Assembly (NCBI RefSeq): GCF_003144245.1
Contig: NW_020289978.1
Location: forward strand, 682,001-746,000
From: Jaminaea rosea
Lineage: Eukaryota; Basidiomycota; Exobasidiomycetes; Microstromatales
DNA: 64,000 bases
Reading direction: 5' to 3'
Part shown: piece after piece, positions 10,461-21,814 of the stretch
How positions within the stretch are numbered: position 1 is the stretch's first letter
How the letters are laid out: every line of letters begins with the position of its first letter
Notes under the pieces: generated by a model
What the model was told of the DNA's origin: nothing
The model's database searches: none
What the model saw: the letters and a program-made list of their open reading frames with translations, nothing else
Position numbers and translations under genes: made by a program

Positions 10461-11060
10461 GTTGATGTTGATGATGTGAGGGAAAGAAGAGAGTAGCTCA
10501 TCGAGGATCGCGTTCAGTTCCTCGCGTAGATGAGCGCGAGGCAGGTGGAGTCGACGATGAGGTCAGCGCCCTCGCCGCATCCATTGATGTCACTGATGCG
10601 TCGCCAAAAGTCGGAAATCTGAAGGTCAGCCAAAGATCATCAGCCGTGTCACTTGAACACTACGTCCGATGCAATCACCATCACGATTGTAGCAACGAAG
10701 CTATTGCGATTGTCTAGCTCTGGGTGGACCCTTGTGAGCGGTGAGCCTTGAGAGTGGAGGTGCGGATCGCCTCGTTCCTCCGGCCTTTGATTGATCACCC
10801 GATTGCTTTCAGCCGCCGGAAAATCGACTGCTGGCGTGTGACATCAAGCGCCTTCTTCTCTTTTGCCATTGGCAACTGCGCTTCTTCTCATGCTGCGCGC
10901 TCTTCCACGTCTCTCCTCTGCACGCACAACTCACACCAGACCCTGTGCACCATCACACAAGACCACCAGCGCCAGCGCCAGCAGTAGCGCTCGCCTCATC
11001 CCTAGTATCCACTCACCGCGTTCCCCGCTCCTCCTGACCGCGCACCACCGTCCAACAACC
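10461..11060. other. Divergent promoter region, HhH protein / NADH pyrophosphatase
   Basis: About 600 bp between the two preferred starts. From 10890 an ATG opens a frame that joins the pyrophosphatase in phase, so the last 170 bases are either 5' leader or an N-terminal extension. I recognise no other gene. Confidence 0.5.
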
Positions 11061-12796
11061 ATGCCGCCCCCGACCCCACCCTTCAAATCCTTCGAGACTG
11101 TCAACTTTTACGCAGGCTCTAGCCTCAATCGTCTCTCATGGCTGCGAACGGACTCCGGCTTCCTCAACCGCGCGTTAGCCTCACCGCGGACGCGCTTCCT
11201 TGTGCTGCAGAACCTTAACCCCTTGGCACACAAGGGCCCACAGGCGGGAGAGAAGGATGGCCTGCTAGCTACCTTGAGTTGGGATGAGGTCAAGGAGCCA
11301 GTCATGGAGGTGGCAAGACAGTCTGGGCATGATGGAGGGGCGAAGCTCTTCGGACCGGAGGCGAATGGGGTGCGTCTGCCGGAGGAGAAGAAGGAGGAGA
11401 ATGCGGGGCTCTTTGAGAAGTCTACGGCAGGACTCGGCCCGTCAGGAATGGTGCTCGTCTTCCTCGGTATTGATGAGACGGGCACTGATACGCCATCTCT
11501 TCCTGGTCAACTCGCCCAAGAAAGCAGCAATGCCGCTCAAAGTCAAGACGAGGGCGTCCCTCCCGGCACACCGTACTTCGCCCTCTCCCTCACGTATCGT
11601 CCCAAGCCCATCGCTGGCTCACAAAGCGAAGTCGAGCAACACCCCTTCTCGCGCTTGGAATCCTCGCTACTCTCCTCTGGCTCCTACGAGTTCGTCGATA
11701 CGCGTACCCTCGGCCGCGCCGGCGACTGGCCGATGAGCGACGCGGCCCTGGTGGCCCAGGCTCGTGCCCTCGTAGACTGGAATACGAGACAAGTCTACTG
11801 CCCTTGCTGCTCACGCCAGCAATACATGCTTTGGAGCGGATACAAGCGGGCCTGTGCGTCCACGCTTACCCGGCAGCTGAAGGTCGAGCCAGCCCCCTTC
11901 ACCGAGTCGCTCCGCCTCTCCGCACCCTCAGGACAGGACGACCAGCTGGGTGACTGCCCGTCTACCACGAGTCTGTCAAACTTCAGCTACCCGAGGACGG
12001 ATCCTGTAGTGATTATGGGAATCTTGAGCTCGGATGGAGAGCATCTTCTGCTTGGTCGGCAGAAGAAGTGGCCTCAGGGCTTCTACTCCTGCCTGGCCGG
12101 CTTTATTGAGCCGGGAGAGAGTTTGGAGGAGGCCGTGCGTAGAGAAGTGTTGGAGGAGAGTGGCGTCAAGGTGGACAGGGTCGTCTACCATTCCAGTCAG
12201 GTGAGTACAGGCTCGAGTGTCAAGAATGATATCGAACAGTAGCTGACCTTCTCCGGGCATGCCCACAGTCTTGGCCCTTCCCTAACCAATTGATGGAAGG
12301 GTGCTTCGGAATTGCCTCTCCCTCTGCTCCCCTCGACCCGTCTACCAACCTGCCCAAGGTGAACCTCGACCTGGATAACGAGTTAGAGTCGAGCCAGTGG
12401 TTCACGAGGAAGGAGATTCTGGCCGTGCTGGACGGTAGTGCAAGGTCGAGCTTGAGTAGGCAAGAGATTGAGAAGATCGATAAGGCGACGCAGAAGGCTG
12501 GTGGGCACGGTACAGAGGAACAAAAGGATCCAGGCAGCATTGCAAACACTACGGCAAAGGGCGGTGTGCCGGAGGGGTTCAAGGTGAGATGAAAAAGCGA
12601 GAGCGAGTCGATGGAGCATGTCGCTGACGCGCCTTGTGTCTTGACCTGCTGCCAGATCCCACCGGCGACGGCCATCGCGCACGTTCTCATCGCTGCGTGG
12701 GCGAGAAAGGAAGCCGTTCTTCCCTTGCCTGGCAGCGGGACGAGTACTGGCACCCAGGCCTCTGTCACATCCTCACAGCAGCAGGCAAACATGTAA
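11061..12796 (+). CDS. NADH pyrophosphatase, Nudix family (NUDT12/NPY1-like)
   Basis: Hydrolyses NADH or NAD to NMN(H) and AMP, and in this family can remove NAD caps from RNA. Exons are 11061-12200, 12269-12583 and 12656-12796, giving 531 aa. The N-terminal NUDIX-like domain starts NFYAGSSLNRLSWLR. A zinc-ribbon remnant YCPCCSRQQYMLWSGYKRAC follows, then a full Nudix box (G-FIEP-GESLEEA-VRREVLEESGV) and the NADH-pyrophosphatase signature SWPFPNQLM immediately after the first intron. The start at 11061 has A at -3. An in-frame ATG at 10890 with a poor context would add 57 Arg/Ser/Thr-rich residues (MLRALPRLSSARTTHTRP) resembling a mitochondrial presequence. The C-terminus (QANM) is not a peroxisomal PTS1, unlike several relatives. 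Confidence 0.92.
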
Positions 12797-12848
12797 AGGC
12801 CGGGTAGACGCTGTAATCATGCTACTGTATTCGATCGCATCGCTTGCC

Positions 12849-14144
12849 TCACTGCTTCTTACTGCTGCTGCTGCTGCTGCTGCTGCCACTGCTTCCCAAG
12901 TCAAATTGGTCCAGAAGGCTCGCTGGCCTCTGCTGTGACTGGCCCTGCTGTTGAGTGGTCAGCTGAGGTACCGGCCTCCCGCTTGAAAGCGTCTCAAACA
13001 TCGGTCTCCACTCAGCCAACGAGTCCGGCCTCTGACTCATACCCGGCATTCCCATTGGCCCAGAGCCCGCAGCAGCCTGCCCTTCCCCACTTTGCTGCAT
13101 CGCCCTCGTTCCCGAAAATGCCTCTGCCGTTCCCTCGAGCAGGATCGCCCGCGCTTGCCGTGCGTAGCTTTGTCCTGCTTGCCAGCTATCGGCGCGCATC
13201 GAAGGCTTGACACGTTTGGCTCCTTCTCCTGATCCGCCAGCCCCCGCGGCGCCTGCCCCGCCGTCTACGTTCAGGGCCTGTGACTCTGCAGCCAATTGAG
13301 CAGCCGTAGCGGTAAGCGCTTGCGTCTCCTTGGCAAATCCGCGGTACGTCTCCGGCGCAGCGTGCAGAGGCATCGATGCAGCACTGCTGCGTGCACCATT
13401 GCTGCTGCTGTTGCTGCCAAGACGATCGGCAAAGAGATCTGAGGGGTCCACCTTCTTGCCATCTACGTCCGGAGGCGCGAAGGCGGCGCCGTACGCCTGC
13501 GCTTCAAGGAGGGCGTACCGCGAGGCCGTCTCATGCTCGGCGCGCAGAGTGTGGTATTGGGAGAGGGAGTGGTGGTAGGCTTGGGCAAGGGAGAGGGAGT
13601 GGTGGCGGTGCAAATGGCAGGTGAGGGCGATGACGCTGTGAAAAAGAGTGGTAAGGAGGAGTGTCAACGAGGTGTTCGAATCATTGTGGCATTTGCTCGG
13701 CTGCTCGCCTGACACTTACTCCTCTGGTCCGGGGTTGGTCGACCACCAAGTCAACTCAGTCACCTCGGGCTCAGGTAGCTTCTCCTTCTGCAGCGTCTCG
13801 TGCTCGACCAAGATCCTTGGCCTGAACCCTTCCCAAGGATGATCGCGATAAAATTGCAGCCTGACCTTGTCCTCTAAATATACGATAGGCTTTGGCTTGA
13901 GCGACGGTGTGCGGGTGCGCACCTTCTTGACACTGTTGGCGCGACGGCATGTGGCGGCTGCGATGTGAGACGAGGATGGCTCGGGTAGGTCGTGGTTTGC
14001 ACGCTGGTAGGGATGACGAGGGGGGACTTGGACCGGTGGGTACTCGGTGAGAGCGCTGTATGCTGTTGGGGGTGCCTTGAGGAAACCGCCTTGCATGAGG
14101 CGGGAGATGGTTTGTGGCACCTGCGATGCTAGTCTACGAGGCAT
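12849..14144 (-). CDS. Mitochondrial small ribosomal subunit protein mS23 (Rsm25-like)
   Basis: Component of the mitochondrial 30S-type subunit. Exons 14144-13720 and 13635-12849 encode 403 aa, clearly longer than yeast Rsm25 (264 aa). Conserved features are the start PRRLASQVPQTISRLMQGG, PTAYSALTEYPP, the block YLEDKVRLQFYRDHPWEG followed by FRPRILVE, and a central helical region (AYHHSLSQYHTLRAEHETAS). The last 200 residues are Ala/Gly/Ser/Gln-rich and seem lineage-specific, ending in an eight-Ser run coded by a trinucleotide repeat and SKKQ. The stop is 52 bp from the convergent pyrophosphatase stop, so the 3' UTRs probably overlap. It is divergent from YAF9 with 264 bp between starts. Confidence 0.85.
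12862..12887. repeat. Trinucleotide (GCT/AGC) repeat coding poly-Ser
   Basis: About eight tandem trinucleotides code the serine run at the extreme C-terminus of mS23 on the minus strand. Length changes here would not shift the frame. Confidence 0.85.
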
Positions 14145-14408
14145 GATGGCAGGCGCAGCAATGCGTGGATGCTTGGCAAGATATCAAGGTGTTGAGGATC
14201 GACGAGGGAAAGTGAAGTCGGCGGCTCGAAGAAGTCGGTGCGCCCCGTCTTGCGCGGACTGGCTTGTCTTCGAGTCGATAGCCATTGAGCCCGTCGAGGC
14301 AGTCGAGCCGTTCCGGCAAGCAGCCCATCGTCGCCGAAGGCTCGCGCTTCCCTTTCCGTGGTTGCTTGCCATCCCAACCAACATCAATCAATTCATTTGC
14401 AGGCCAGC
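14145..14408. promoter_or_regulatory. Short bidirectional promoter, mS23 / YAF9
   Basis: 264 bp between two divergent start codons. No TATA box is obvious. The side next to YAF9 ends in a CAATCAATTCATTTGCAGG leader. The compact spacing implies shared promoter elements. Confidence 0.5.
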
Positions 14409-15822
14409 ATGACGAACAAGCGCGTGCGGGTGAGTACTAGGCTGCGAGAAACAATCAGGAGACCATCTGCTGATCACATGCTACCCACCTCCATCACAGG
14501 GCATCGCAATCCATCGCCCCCTCCTCATTGGGTCGACTGCTACTCCCTTGACCCCTGCAGAGAAGATGTCCGCCGACCCTCTTCACACACACAAATGGAC
14601 AGTAGCTGTCCGCTCAGCAGCCTCAAATCCCCTTCCCACTCACCTCTTCGACGACGCTGGTGCGCCTTTGCCTCCTACAACTACTGCCACTCCGTCAACA
14701 GGCGCAGCAGCCGGAACGCGTGGCCGGGACACCGAGACGGACTACCACAAGCATATTGGAGGGAAAGATGACATTTCTCACTTCGTCCGTCGAGTCCAAT
14801 TCAAGCTGCACGACTCATTCCCGCAGCCAGTGAGGACGTGCGACCGTCCGCCGTATCAGGTGACGGAGACCGGTTGGGGAGAGTTTGAGGTGCAGATCAA
14901 GATTTGGTGGGTCGCCGAGAGTGGAGAGAAGCCTTTGCAGACTTTTCATTACCTCAAGTTGCATCCGTGGAATCCACTGCCTACCCCTGCCAGTGCGGTC
15001 AGCGAGACGGGAACGACGGCAAGTGCTGCGGCCACGACGGCGGGAACGACTGAGGCTGCGGCTACGGCGCCTCCAGCAGAGGGCGCAGGTGCTGGAGTTG
15101 CAGCCGCCGGGGCGCCTCAGAAGGAAGGACATGGCGAGGCAATCGCAGGGCGAGCGAGTGTAGAAGACGTGACTACTCAGCCAAAGGCAGCTGTAGGATC
15201 ATTAAGCAGTGAGGCAGAGAAGCCAGCCGAAAGCAGCTCAGAGCCCAAGCCTGTGGAGAGAGAGCAAGACGCGGCGGCGGCAGTACCCTCTTCATCAGTC
15301 GAGCAGGCTCCAGCACCTACGGCAGGCGGCACAAGCATGGGCGAGGCCAGCTCATCCTCGACACTCGACGCTGCTCCAGCCCCAAAGCCATCCATCGCCC
15401 TTCCTCCCGTTGTTCACTCCTGGCAATACGATGAGGTCGTCTTCCCCGAGCCGACAGAGGCCATGCAGGAGACTTTCCGCATCCATCCGCCGACTCCACT
15501 ACCCACAACGGCCTCTCAAGCGTTCACGGACCCCAAGACATCGCGACTACAGCATGGCTTTCAAGCGGCCTCCTCCTCTCAGCCTCAACCACCGTACCCA
15601 CTCCACGCGCCCAGCTCACAGCCCTACTTGTACGGCATTTCACAGGCCTCAATGCAGGCCGAGGCTGATCGATTGGACATTGCCAGGATAGAGGCTGTGA
15701 GGGAGCTGGAGAAGGAGCGCAATAGATTGATCGAGGCGGAGAGGGAGTTGAGGAGGGTCAGGCAGAAGACGGAGTCATTGATGAACGCGGGTGGAGGTGG
15801 GGGTGCCAGCGCTGCTAGATGA
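14409..15822 (+). CDS. YAF9: YEATS-domain protein Yaf9 (NuA4 / SWR1 subunit)
   Basis: Reader of acylated histone H3 shared by the NuA4 acetyltransferase and SWR1 remodeller. The 21-nt first exon (14409-14429, MTNKRVR) splices to 14500-15822, giving 447 aa. The junction MTNKRVR/GIAIHRPLLIGSTA is the classic Yaf9/GAS41 start. The YEATS core includes HTHKWTVAVR, HFVRRVQFKLHDSFPQP, and PPYQVTETGWGEFEVQIKIW, with the aromatic reader residues. Two insertions are unusual: about 45 residues between SAASNPLPTHLF and DISHF, and about 140 Ala/Glu/Ser-rich residues between LKLHPWNPLP and VVHSWQYDEVVFPEP. The C-terminus is a coiled coil (ARIEAVRELEKERNRLIEAE), as in Yaf9. Its length is roughly twice the usual 230 aa because of these insertions. 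Confidence 0.93.
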
Positions 15823-16825
15823 TTGTGCAAAGAGTAGCGAGAAATCAATGATACCATTCGGCTTTTGGAAACTTGATGGTGCTCGGGCCATGATAGATGA
15901 AGCGGCTCGTGATGAGCTTCCGTACAGAACCCGCCAGGCGGCGGTGAGGCCGCGGCGAGACTGCCGACTGTCCTTCTTGCAGTCGCCCGCTGAGCCATAT
16001 CATTACTTCAGGCGGTTCAATTGCAGCACATGCTCACTGGTTACTCGCAGTCAGACGACGGCGTTGGAAGAGTAGATTGGTAGCATCCAGCGTGCAAAGA
16101 GCGAGCATGTCGTCGTGTGCGTCACCATTGCCACGTGTGAATGCCCAATCTGAGACATGGCCTCGCTCAACAAGCACACAGGCAAGGAGTCTGGCGGGCG
16201 GGCGGATGAGCGGCCGGACGGCCAAGGCAAAGCGGGCGCGAGATCGTCGCCGCCTCTGGCTCACTCACTACGACTGGACGTCGACTCCACACCTCGAACG
16301 ACGAGGGACGGCTGCCTCGATCTCTTCTCACCACGAAAACACCGCACCATCATCGTAAGGCGGTGACGACGACGACGACGACGAAGGCGATTGACTACAT
16401 TTCCGCTGTCATTGTCGACTGAGTGGCCAACTCGATACAACACATCTGCTTCTTCTACCTCTTCTTCTCGTCATCGACAGCAACTTCAACTCAGCAAAAC
16501 GCAAAACACTACCCTGACTCACGGACAGAGGTCTACACCGCTCTTCCTTCAGCAACTTCTGCATCATCTCATCGACCCCGCACCACCCAGCTCGTGGTGA
16601 TCATTGCTTGCTTGCATTTTCCTCCTCTTCCATCGCACACGCTCCGCCTTGCTTCATCAAGGCAGCTCCTCCCTCTGTGGCATAGGCGTCCTAAAGCTCC
16701 AAAGGTCATTCAACCCTTTCACTTCACTTTTGCACGCTTCACTAAGCACAGAAGGCTCGCAGCATTCTTCGTGCCTCCCTCCATAGAGCTTCTTTCCCTT
16801 CCCATTATCCGTCACCCCCGCCATC
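15823..16825. other. Intergenic region upstream of the PP2A B-subunit gene
   Basis: About 1 kb with no recognisable protein. It holds a (GAC)n microsatellite at 16365-16383 and a long CT-rich stretch from about 16440 to 16820 typical of fungal promoters and 5' leaders. I see no tRNA-like cloverleaf. Confidence 0.55.
16365..16383. repeat. GAC trinucleotide microsatellite
   Basis: Six perfect GAC units in non-coding sequence about 450 bp before the PP2A B-subunit start. Confidence 0.85.
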
Positions 16826-19171
16826 ATGGAGCGTGACGGAGACCCATCGGGAGGTTGGCGTTTTGCGCAGTGCTTTGGTGACAAGGGCGAGGTAGAGGAC
16901 ATCACTGAAGGTAAGCACACGAGGCGCAGAGCAAGGGTACGGCTGTCGCTGTGACAATGGAGGGCTCCTCGATATGTGGCCTCATTGTTTCGTATCGTAT
17001 CAAGTCGCGCCAGAATAAGGCACGCGGTCTGTGCGAGAGTCGATCGTCGCCACACAGGAAGAATGGCGGTCAGATCCCGCCAGCATTCCCCCCTCATCGA
17101 GGTCTCGCCGAGGTATTGCCCTTCGTCTCTTCATCTTTTGTCACCCCCACACCCGCTTTGCTTTGCTCACGCGGCAATGGTTGGCGGTGATGACGACGCG
17201 GGCGTCGTCGTCGAGCTTGGCTACGACGCCAGCTACGACGACCGCGAGGAAGTCGAGGAGGCGCTTCCTACATCTCCCGAGATTGGTGATGATCTTTTTG
17301 CTGACGATGAGATACCACTCTATCCTCCTCCGCCTCCTCGCCCTACGTCCCCTCCAGCCGACATCATCTCCACAGTCGAGTTCGACCATACGGGAGACTA
17401 CTTGGCGACGGGCGACAAGGGCGGACGCGTCGTCCTCTTCGAGAGGAATGAGTCGGTCAGTACAGCCAAGTTGCCAGGTAGCAACGGCAGACAGCATCTG
17501 ACTTGAGCCTCCTACCCCTCCCGCGCGTGTGCAGAAAAAGGGCTGCGAGTACAAGTTTCACACAGAGTTCCAATCGCACGAGCCCGAATTCGTGAGTAGC
17601 CGCGACCGATGCTGCGGAATTTGTTGCATTCAGTGAGCTGATAACTTGCATTCCCCGCGTCCACTTCCCCGTCAGGACTACCTGAAATCATTAGAGATCG
17701 AGGAGAAGATCAACAAGATCAAATGGTGCCGCAGACAGAATGCCTCACATTTCCTCTTGAGCACAAATGGTGAGCAGAGAGAGAGCGCAACACATCCTTA
17801 CGTCTCAAGCTAACCAGGCTCCGCCCTACTTTCTGCCATCGCCCTCGCAGACAAGACCATCAAGTGAGGACGAGCGTGCGAGGGAGACGATGCTGGCACG
17901 ACGATGCTGACCACCACACCTCCTTTCCTACCTGCTCAGACTGTGGAAGGTCTTCGAAAAGTCGCTCAAGGTCGTGGCCGAGAACAACTCGTCAGGCGAA
18001 GGCTTCCGTCCCCCACCGGTCTCCAACATCCACCCCAGCCTCCTCCCTCCGCCGACCGTACCGATCCCTGGCAGCGGCCACAGCCTGCGTCTACCCAAGC
18101 TTCAGCACCACGATACCATCGTCGCCGCAGTACCGAGAAAGATCTACGCAAATGCTCACGCTTACCACATTAATTCGATCTCGGTCAACTCGGACGGCGA
18201 GACGTACATTAGTGCCGATGATTTGAGGATCAATCTATGGAACCTCAACATCAGCGATCAAAGCTTCAGTGAGTGCACACGACGATACGAGGTGGCTATG
18301 TCGAGCCACATCTCATGATGATATATCCCATCCATTCCCCCGCACAGACATTGTCGACATCAAGCCGGTCAACATGGAGGAGCTCACAGAAGTCATCACA
18401 TCAGCCGAGTTCCATCCGATCAACTGCAACAACTTCGTATACTCGTCTTCAAAGGGTACAATCAAGCTTGCTGACATGCGCGACTCGGCTCTGTGCGACC
18501 AGCACGCCAAGCACTTCGAAGAGGAGGAAGACCCATCCTCCAAGTCCTTCTTCAGCGAGATCATCTCGTCAATCAGCGACGTCAAGTTCAGCCGAGACGG
18601 GCGATACATCCTCTCTCGCGACTATTTGACCTTGAAGCTCTGGGATGTGAATATGGACAAGCGACCGGTGAAGACGATCCCGATACACGAGCACCTCAGG
18701 AGCAAGCTGTGCGACCTCTACGAGAATGACTGCATCTTCGACAAGTTTGAGGCACTCTGGGGTCCGGATGGAAACAAGTTGCTGACGGGATCGTATAACA
18801 ACTATTTCCACATCTTCGACAAGGAGGCAGCCCCGGGAGTGGACGCAGCAGGTGGTAGCGCAGCTGGATCGAGCACCTCAAGCCCAGGCGCAGGCGAAGT
18901 GGTCCTGCAAGCGGACAAGTCGGCCTTCAAGACGAAGAAGGGAGCGGGTGGTAAGAAAGGCAACAAGAATGCAGCCAACAACGGCAATGGTGCCGCAGGT
19001 GGGGCGGGGGCGGTGGGTCCTGGCCAGATGAATACGGAGAACGTGGACTTCAACAAAAAGATCCTGCACGCCAGCTACCACCCGAGGGAGAACACGATTG
19101 CTATTGCAGCGACCAACAATCTGTTCATCTTTTCGGCACAGAACGCTGCCGGGGTGCCGATGCTGCAGTAG
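16826..19171 (+). CDS. CDC55: PP2A regulatory subunit B (PR55/Cdc55), WD40 repeat
   Basis: B-type regulatory subunit that directs protein phosphatase 2A, controlling mitotic exit and checkpoints. Seven exons: 16826-16910, 17358-17455, 17535-17591, 17676-17769, 17851-17863, 17940-18268, 18348-19171, giving 499 aa. The joins rebuild the PR55 sequence exactly: [20 protein letters not shown], then [71 protein letters not shown] and [19 protein letters not shown]. Exon 5 is only 13 nt. Intron 2 has a weaker donor (GTCAGT). Intron 1 is 447 nt and ends in a stop-free acidic/proline-rich stretch in frame with exon 2. The region after FDKEAAP is a 70-residue Gly/Ala/Lys-rich insertion before the last WD blade ([20 protein letters not shown]). 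Confidence 0.96.
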
Positions 19172-19715
19172 AAAGGAGGGAGGGTGTGAGGGGGGCTAGG
19201 AATGCCGGACGTGAGAAGAAGGTGGAGAGCGAAGGGTGAGGGGAACGAGAGATAGAGCGAGGTGGATTGGCGCGACGAGAGGGGTCAGATGCGGGCGTGA
19301 CACAGGAGATCATGTGCAAGGAAGGGAGCATGAGAGCGGCAGTAGAGCAAAAGAAAGGAAGAAGTAGCGTACGCAGGCGTTGACGATGGAGGTGGGAAGA
19401 GCTAAGGGAGGATCAATTGACGAAGCGGTCGCACGTGCGATGCTCGAGTAGTGTGCGACCCATAGTGTCCATCTCCTTCCTATTGCGAAAACGTAGCAGC
19501 ACTAGTAGACAATAGAGGGGCGTGAAGGCTGATCGCTGGCGGCAGGGAGAGGTCGTGTGAGCCGGCCTGCTCGTTGGGTGGGGGCTTGGACCGGTGTGCG
19601 CCTGATGTCGGACTGAGCCGACGGAGAAGCGAGAGGCGCTCTTTTTTGGTCTCTTGCCGTCATTCTCCACTCGACCTTTTGATCTGGACACCGCATACAA
19701 GGGTCTAAAGCCGGC
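19172..19715. other. Intergenic region between CDC55 and mitochondrial MetRS
   Basis: 544 bp. The first 200 bases are purine-rich (GAGAGG type) and probably 3' UTR; the rest would be the MetRS promoter. No gene recognised. Confidence 0.5.
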
Positions 19716-21713
19716 ATGTCGACGAGGTCATTGGCGGCGGCAAGGTGGTTCTCAGTGCCATCAACGTCGAAAACATGCTCGACGACAACAGTGCTTCCCC
19801 TGCGTCGCCTGGCCTTTGGGCGCTCGCGCCCAAGTGAATGCTACTGGACGAGGAGGTTCACCAGCACCCCAGCCCCTCGGTCCTCGGCCCCACCACCGTC
19901 CCCATATTACTGCACCACTCCAATCTTCTATGTCAACGCAGCCCCGCACATAGGTCACCTACACTCCGGCGTCCTTGCCGACGTCCTCACCCGCTGGCAC
20001 CAATTGCGGTACAATGGCTGGTCGCGCGACTCTCCTGCACCGCTAGGTAGGGGCAAGACTCGCGCCATTCTCGCAACAGGAACCGACGAGCATGGTCTCA
20101 AGATCCAGCGGGCAGCTCAATTGGCGGGCAAAGACCCGAAGGGATTCTGTGATGATGTCAGTCAACACTTTCGCCGTCTTGCGGATGAGGCTGGCTTAGG
20201 GTATCATACCTTTATTAGGACGACTGAGCCAAGACACAGGGACGCGGTGCATGCAATGTGGCGGGCGCTAGAGGATGGGGGACACATTTACAAGGGCAAG
20301 CATGAGGGGTGGTATAGCGTCAGCGATGAGGCCTTCTATCCGTTGGCGCAGACCAGGAGGTGTAGGGACGATAAGAGTGGGGAGGAGTGGGTTGAAGCGA
20401 TCGAGACTGGGCAGAGAGTCGAGTGTGAGTAGAGAGGAGAGGAGCAGCAGCGATGGTCACTATTCGGGGCAGATGCTGATTCATGACCGATCTGCCGTGC
20501 AGGGACCTCGGAGGAGAACTACAAGTTCAGGATGTCGGCCTTTCGTCAACCACTCATCGACTGGCTAGAGGCCAATCCATCAGGTGAGTGCCTCTGTGCT
20601 CGTTCAATTCACCCAGCATCTCCCTCACACGACCTTCGTTCGCCCGCAGCCATTCTCCCCTCGACACGGCACGTCGAAGTCCTTGAGGAGGTACGTTCAG
20701 GCCTTGATGACCTCTCCATCTCACGTCCCTCCTCCCGTCTCGATTGGGGCCTGCGCGTGCCCGGGGACGACACGCAAACAATCTACGTCTGGGTCGATGC
20801 CCTTGTCAACTACCTTACCGTCACGGGTTATCCTTGGACCACGGCCGCCGCCAGCGGAGAAGACTCAGCAGCTGCTCTCTTGCACCGCGCGTGGCCCGCC
20901 TCTCACCATATAGTAGGCAAAGACATCCTGCGCTTTCACGCAATCTACTGGCCTTCCCTCCTACTAGCGGCCAACCTCCCACTCCCGCGACAGATAGTAG
21001 CTCACTCACACTGGACGATGGAGAAGGCCAAAATGAGCAAGTCAAGGGGAAATGTCGTCGACCCTTTCCATGAGATGCAGACAAAGGGAGTCGATGTGGT
21101 GCGTTGCTACCTCTGTAGGATGGGTGGCGGATTGGCAACGGATAGCGATTGGAGCGAAGGGACGTTGTTGGAGTTCGAGCGAAAGTACCTGCAGGGCCAG
21201 CTGGGTAATCTGGCTAGTCGCATCAGAGGAAAGAAGATTCTGGCTAGGCTACCGCAGGCTGATGAACAAGCAGGAGGAAAGACTGCCACTGTATCGCGCC
21301 CGGGCCCTTCAGCAAGCTCCTACTCAGCAAAGCTCGACTCTCTCCTCTGCTCGACGCCGGACGACTTTTCGCTTCGCCTCGAACGATGCGAAGTCGGACA
21401 GGCGGTGGAAGTAGTCCTCAATCTGCTGGGTGCGTGCAACTCCCTCGTCCAGTCGGCTGAACCTTGGTCACCTGCAACGGCGCAAGAGGTCGTGGAAGCT
21501 GCGGTCTACTACACGTACGAGACGTTGCGCCTCACAGCTAGCTTGTTGGGGCCTGTGATGCCGGTGAAGATGAGGGAGTTGAAGCAGAGCATGGGCCTGC
21601 AGCTCGGCGAAGAGAAAGATGACGCGTGGGAGGAGGTCATCAGAGTGAGGGACGAGGTGAAGGTGCCTTTGAGCGGGAAGATGAAGCCCCTGTTCCCTAG
21701 GAGGGACGACTGA
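19716..21713 (+). CDS. MSM1: Mitochondrial methionyl-tRNA synthetase
   Basis: Class I aminoacyl-tRNA synthetase that charges mitochondrial tRNA-Met. Exons 19716-20424, 20503-20583 and 20650-21713 encode 617 aa. About 60 N-terminal residues form an Arg/Ser/Thr-rich presequence (MSTRSLAAARWFSVPSTSK). The catalytic fold follows: YYCTTPIFYVNAAPHIGHLH with the HIGH signature, ILATGTDEHGLKIQRAAQ, the insertion WTSEENYKFRMSAF, IYVWVDALVNYL, HIVGKDILRFHAIYWPS and the KMSKS loop AKMSKSRGNVVDP. The C-terminal anticodon-binding helices are shorter than in cytosolic enzymes and there is no appended tRNA-binding domain, as expected for the mitochondrial form. The stop is 101 bp from the convergent tricalbin stop. 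Confidence 0.95.
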
Positions 21714-21814
21714 CGTGGCGACCTGGTCGAGGGGACGCGCAGGATCGGTTGCATTTGTTCGAATTTTCATACCGTAAACAAGACGCACAGATATACATGC
21801 TATCCTGCCGGGCA

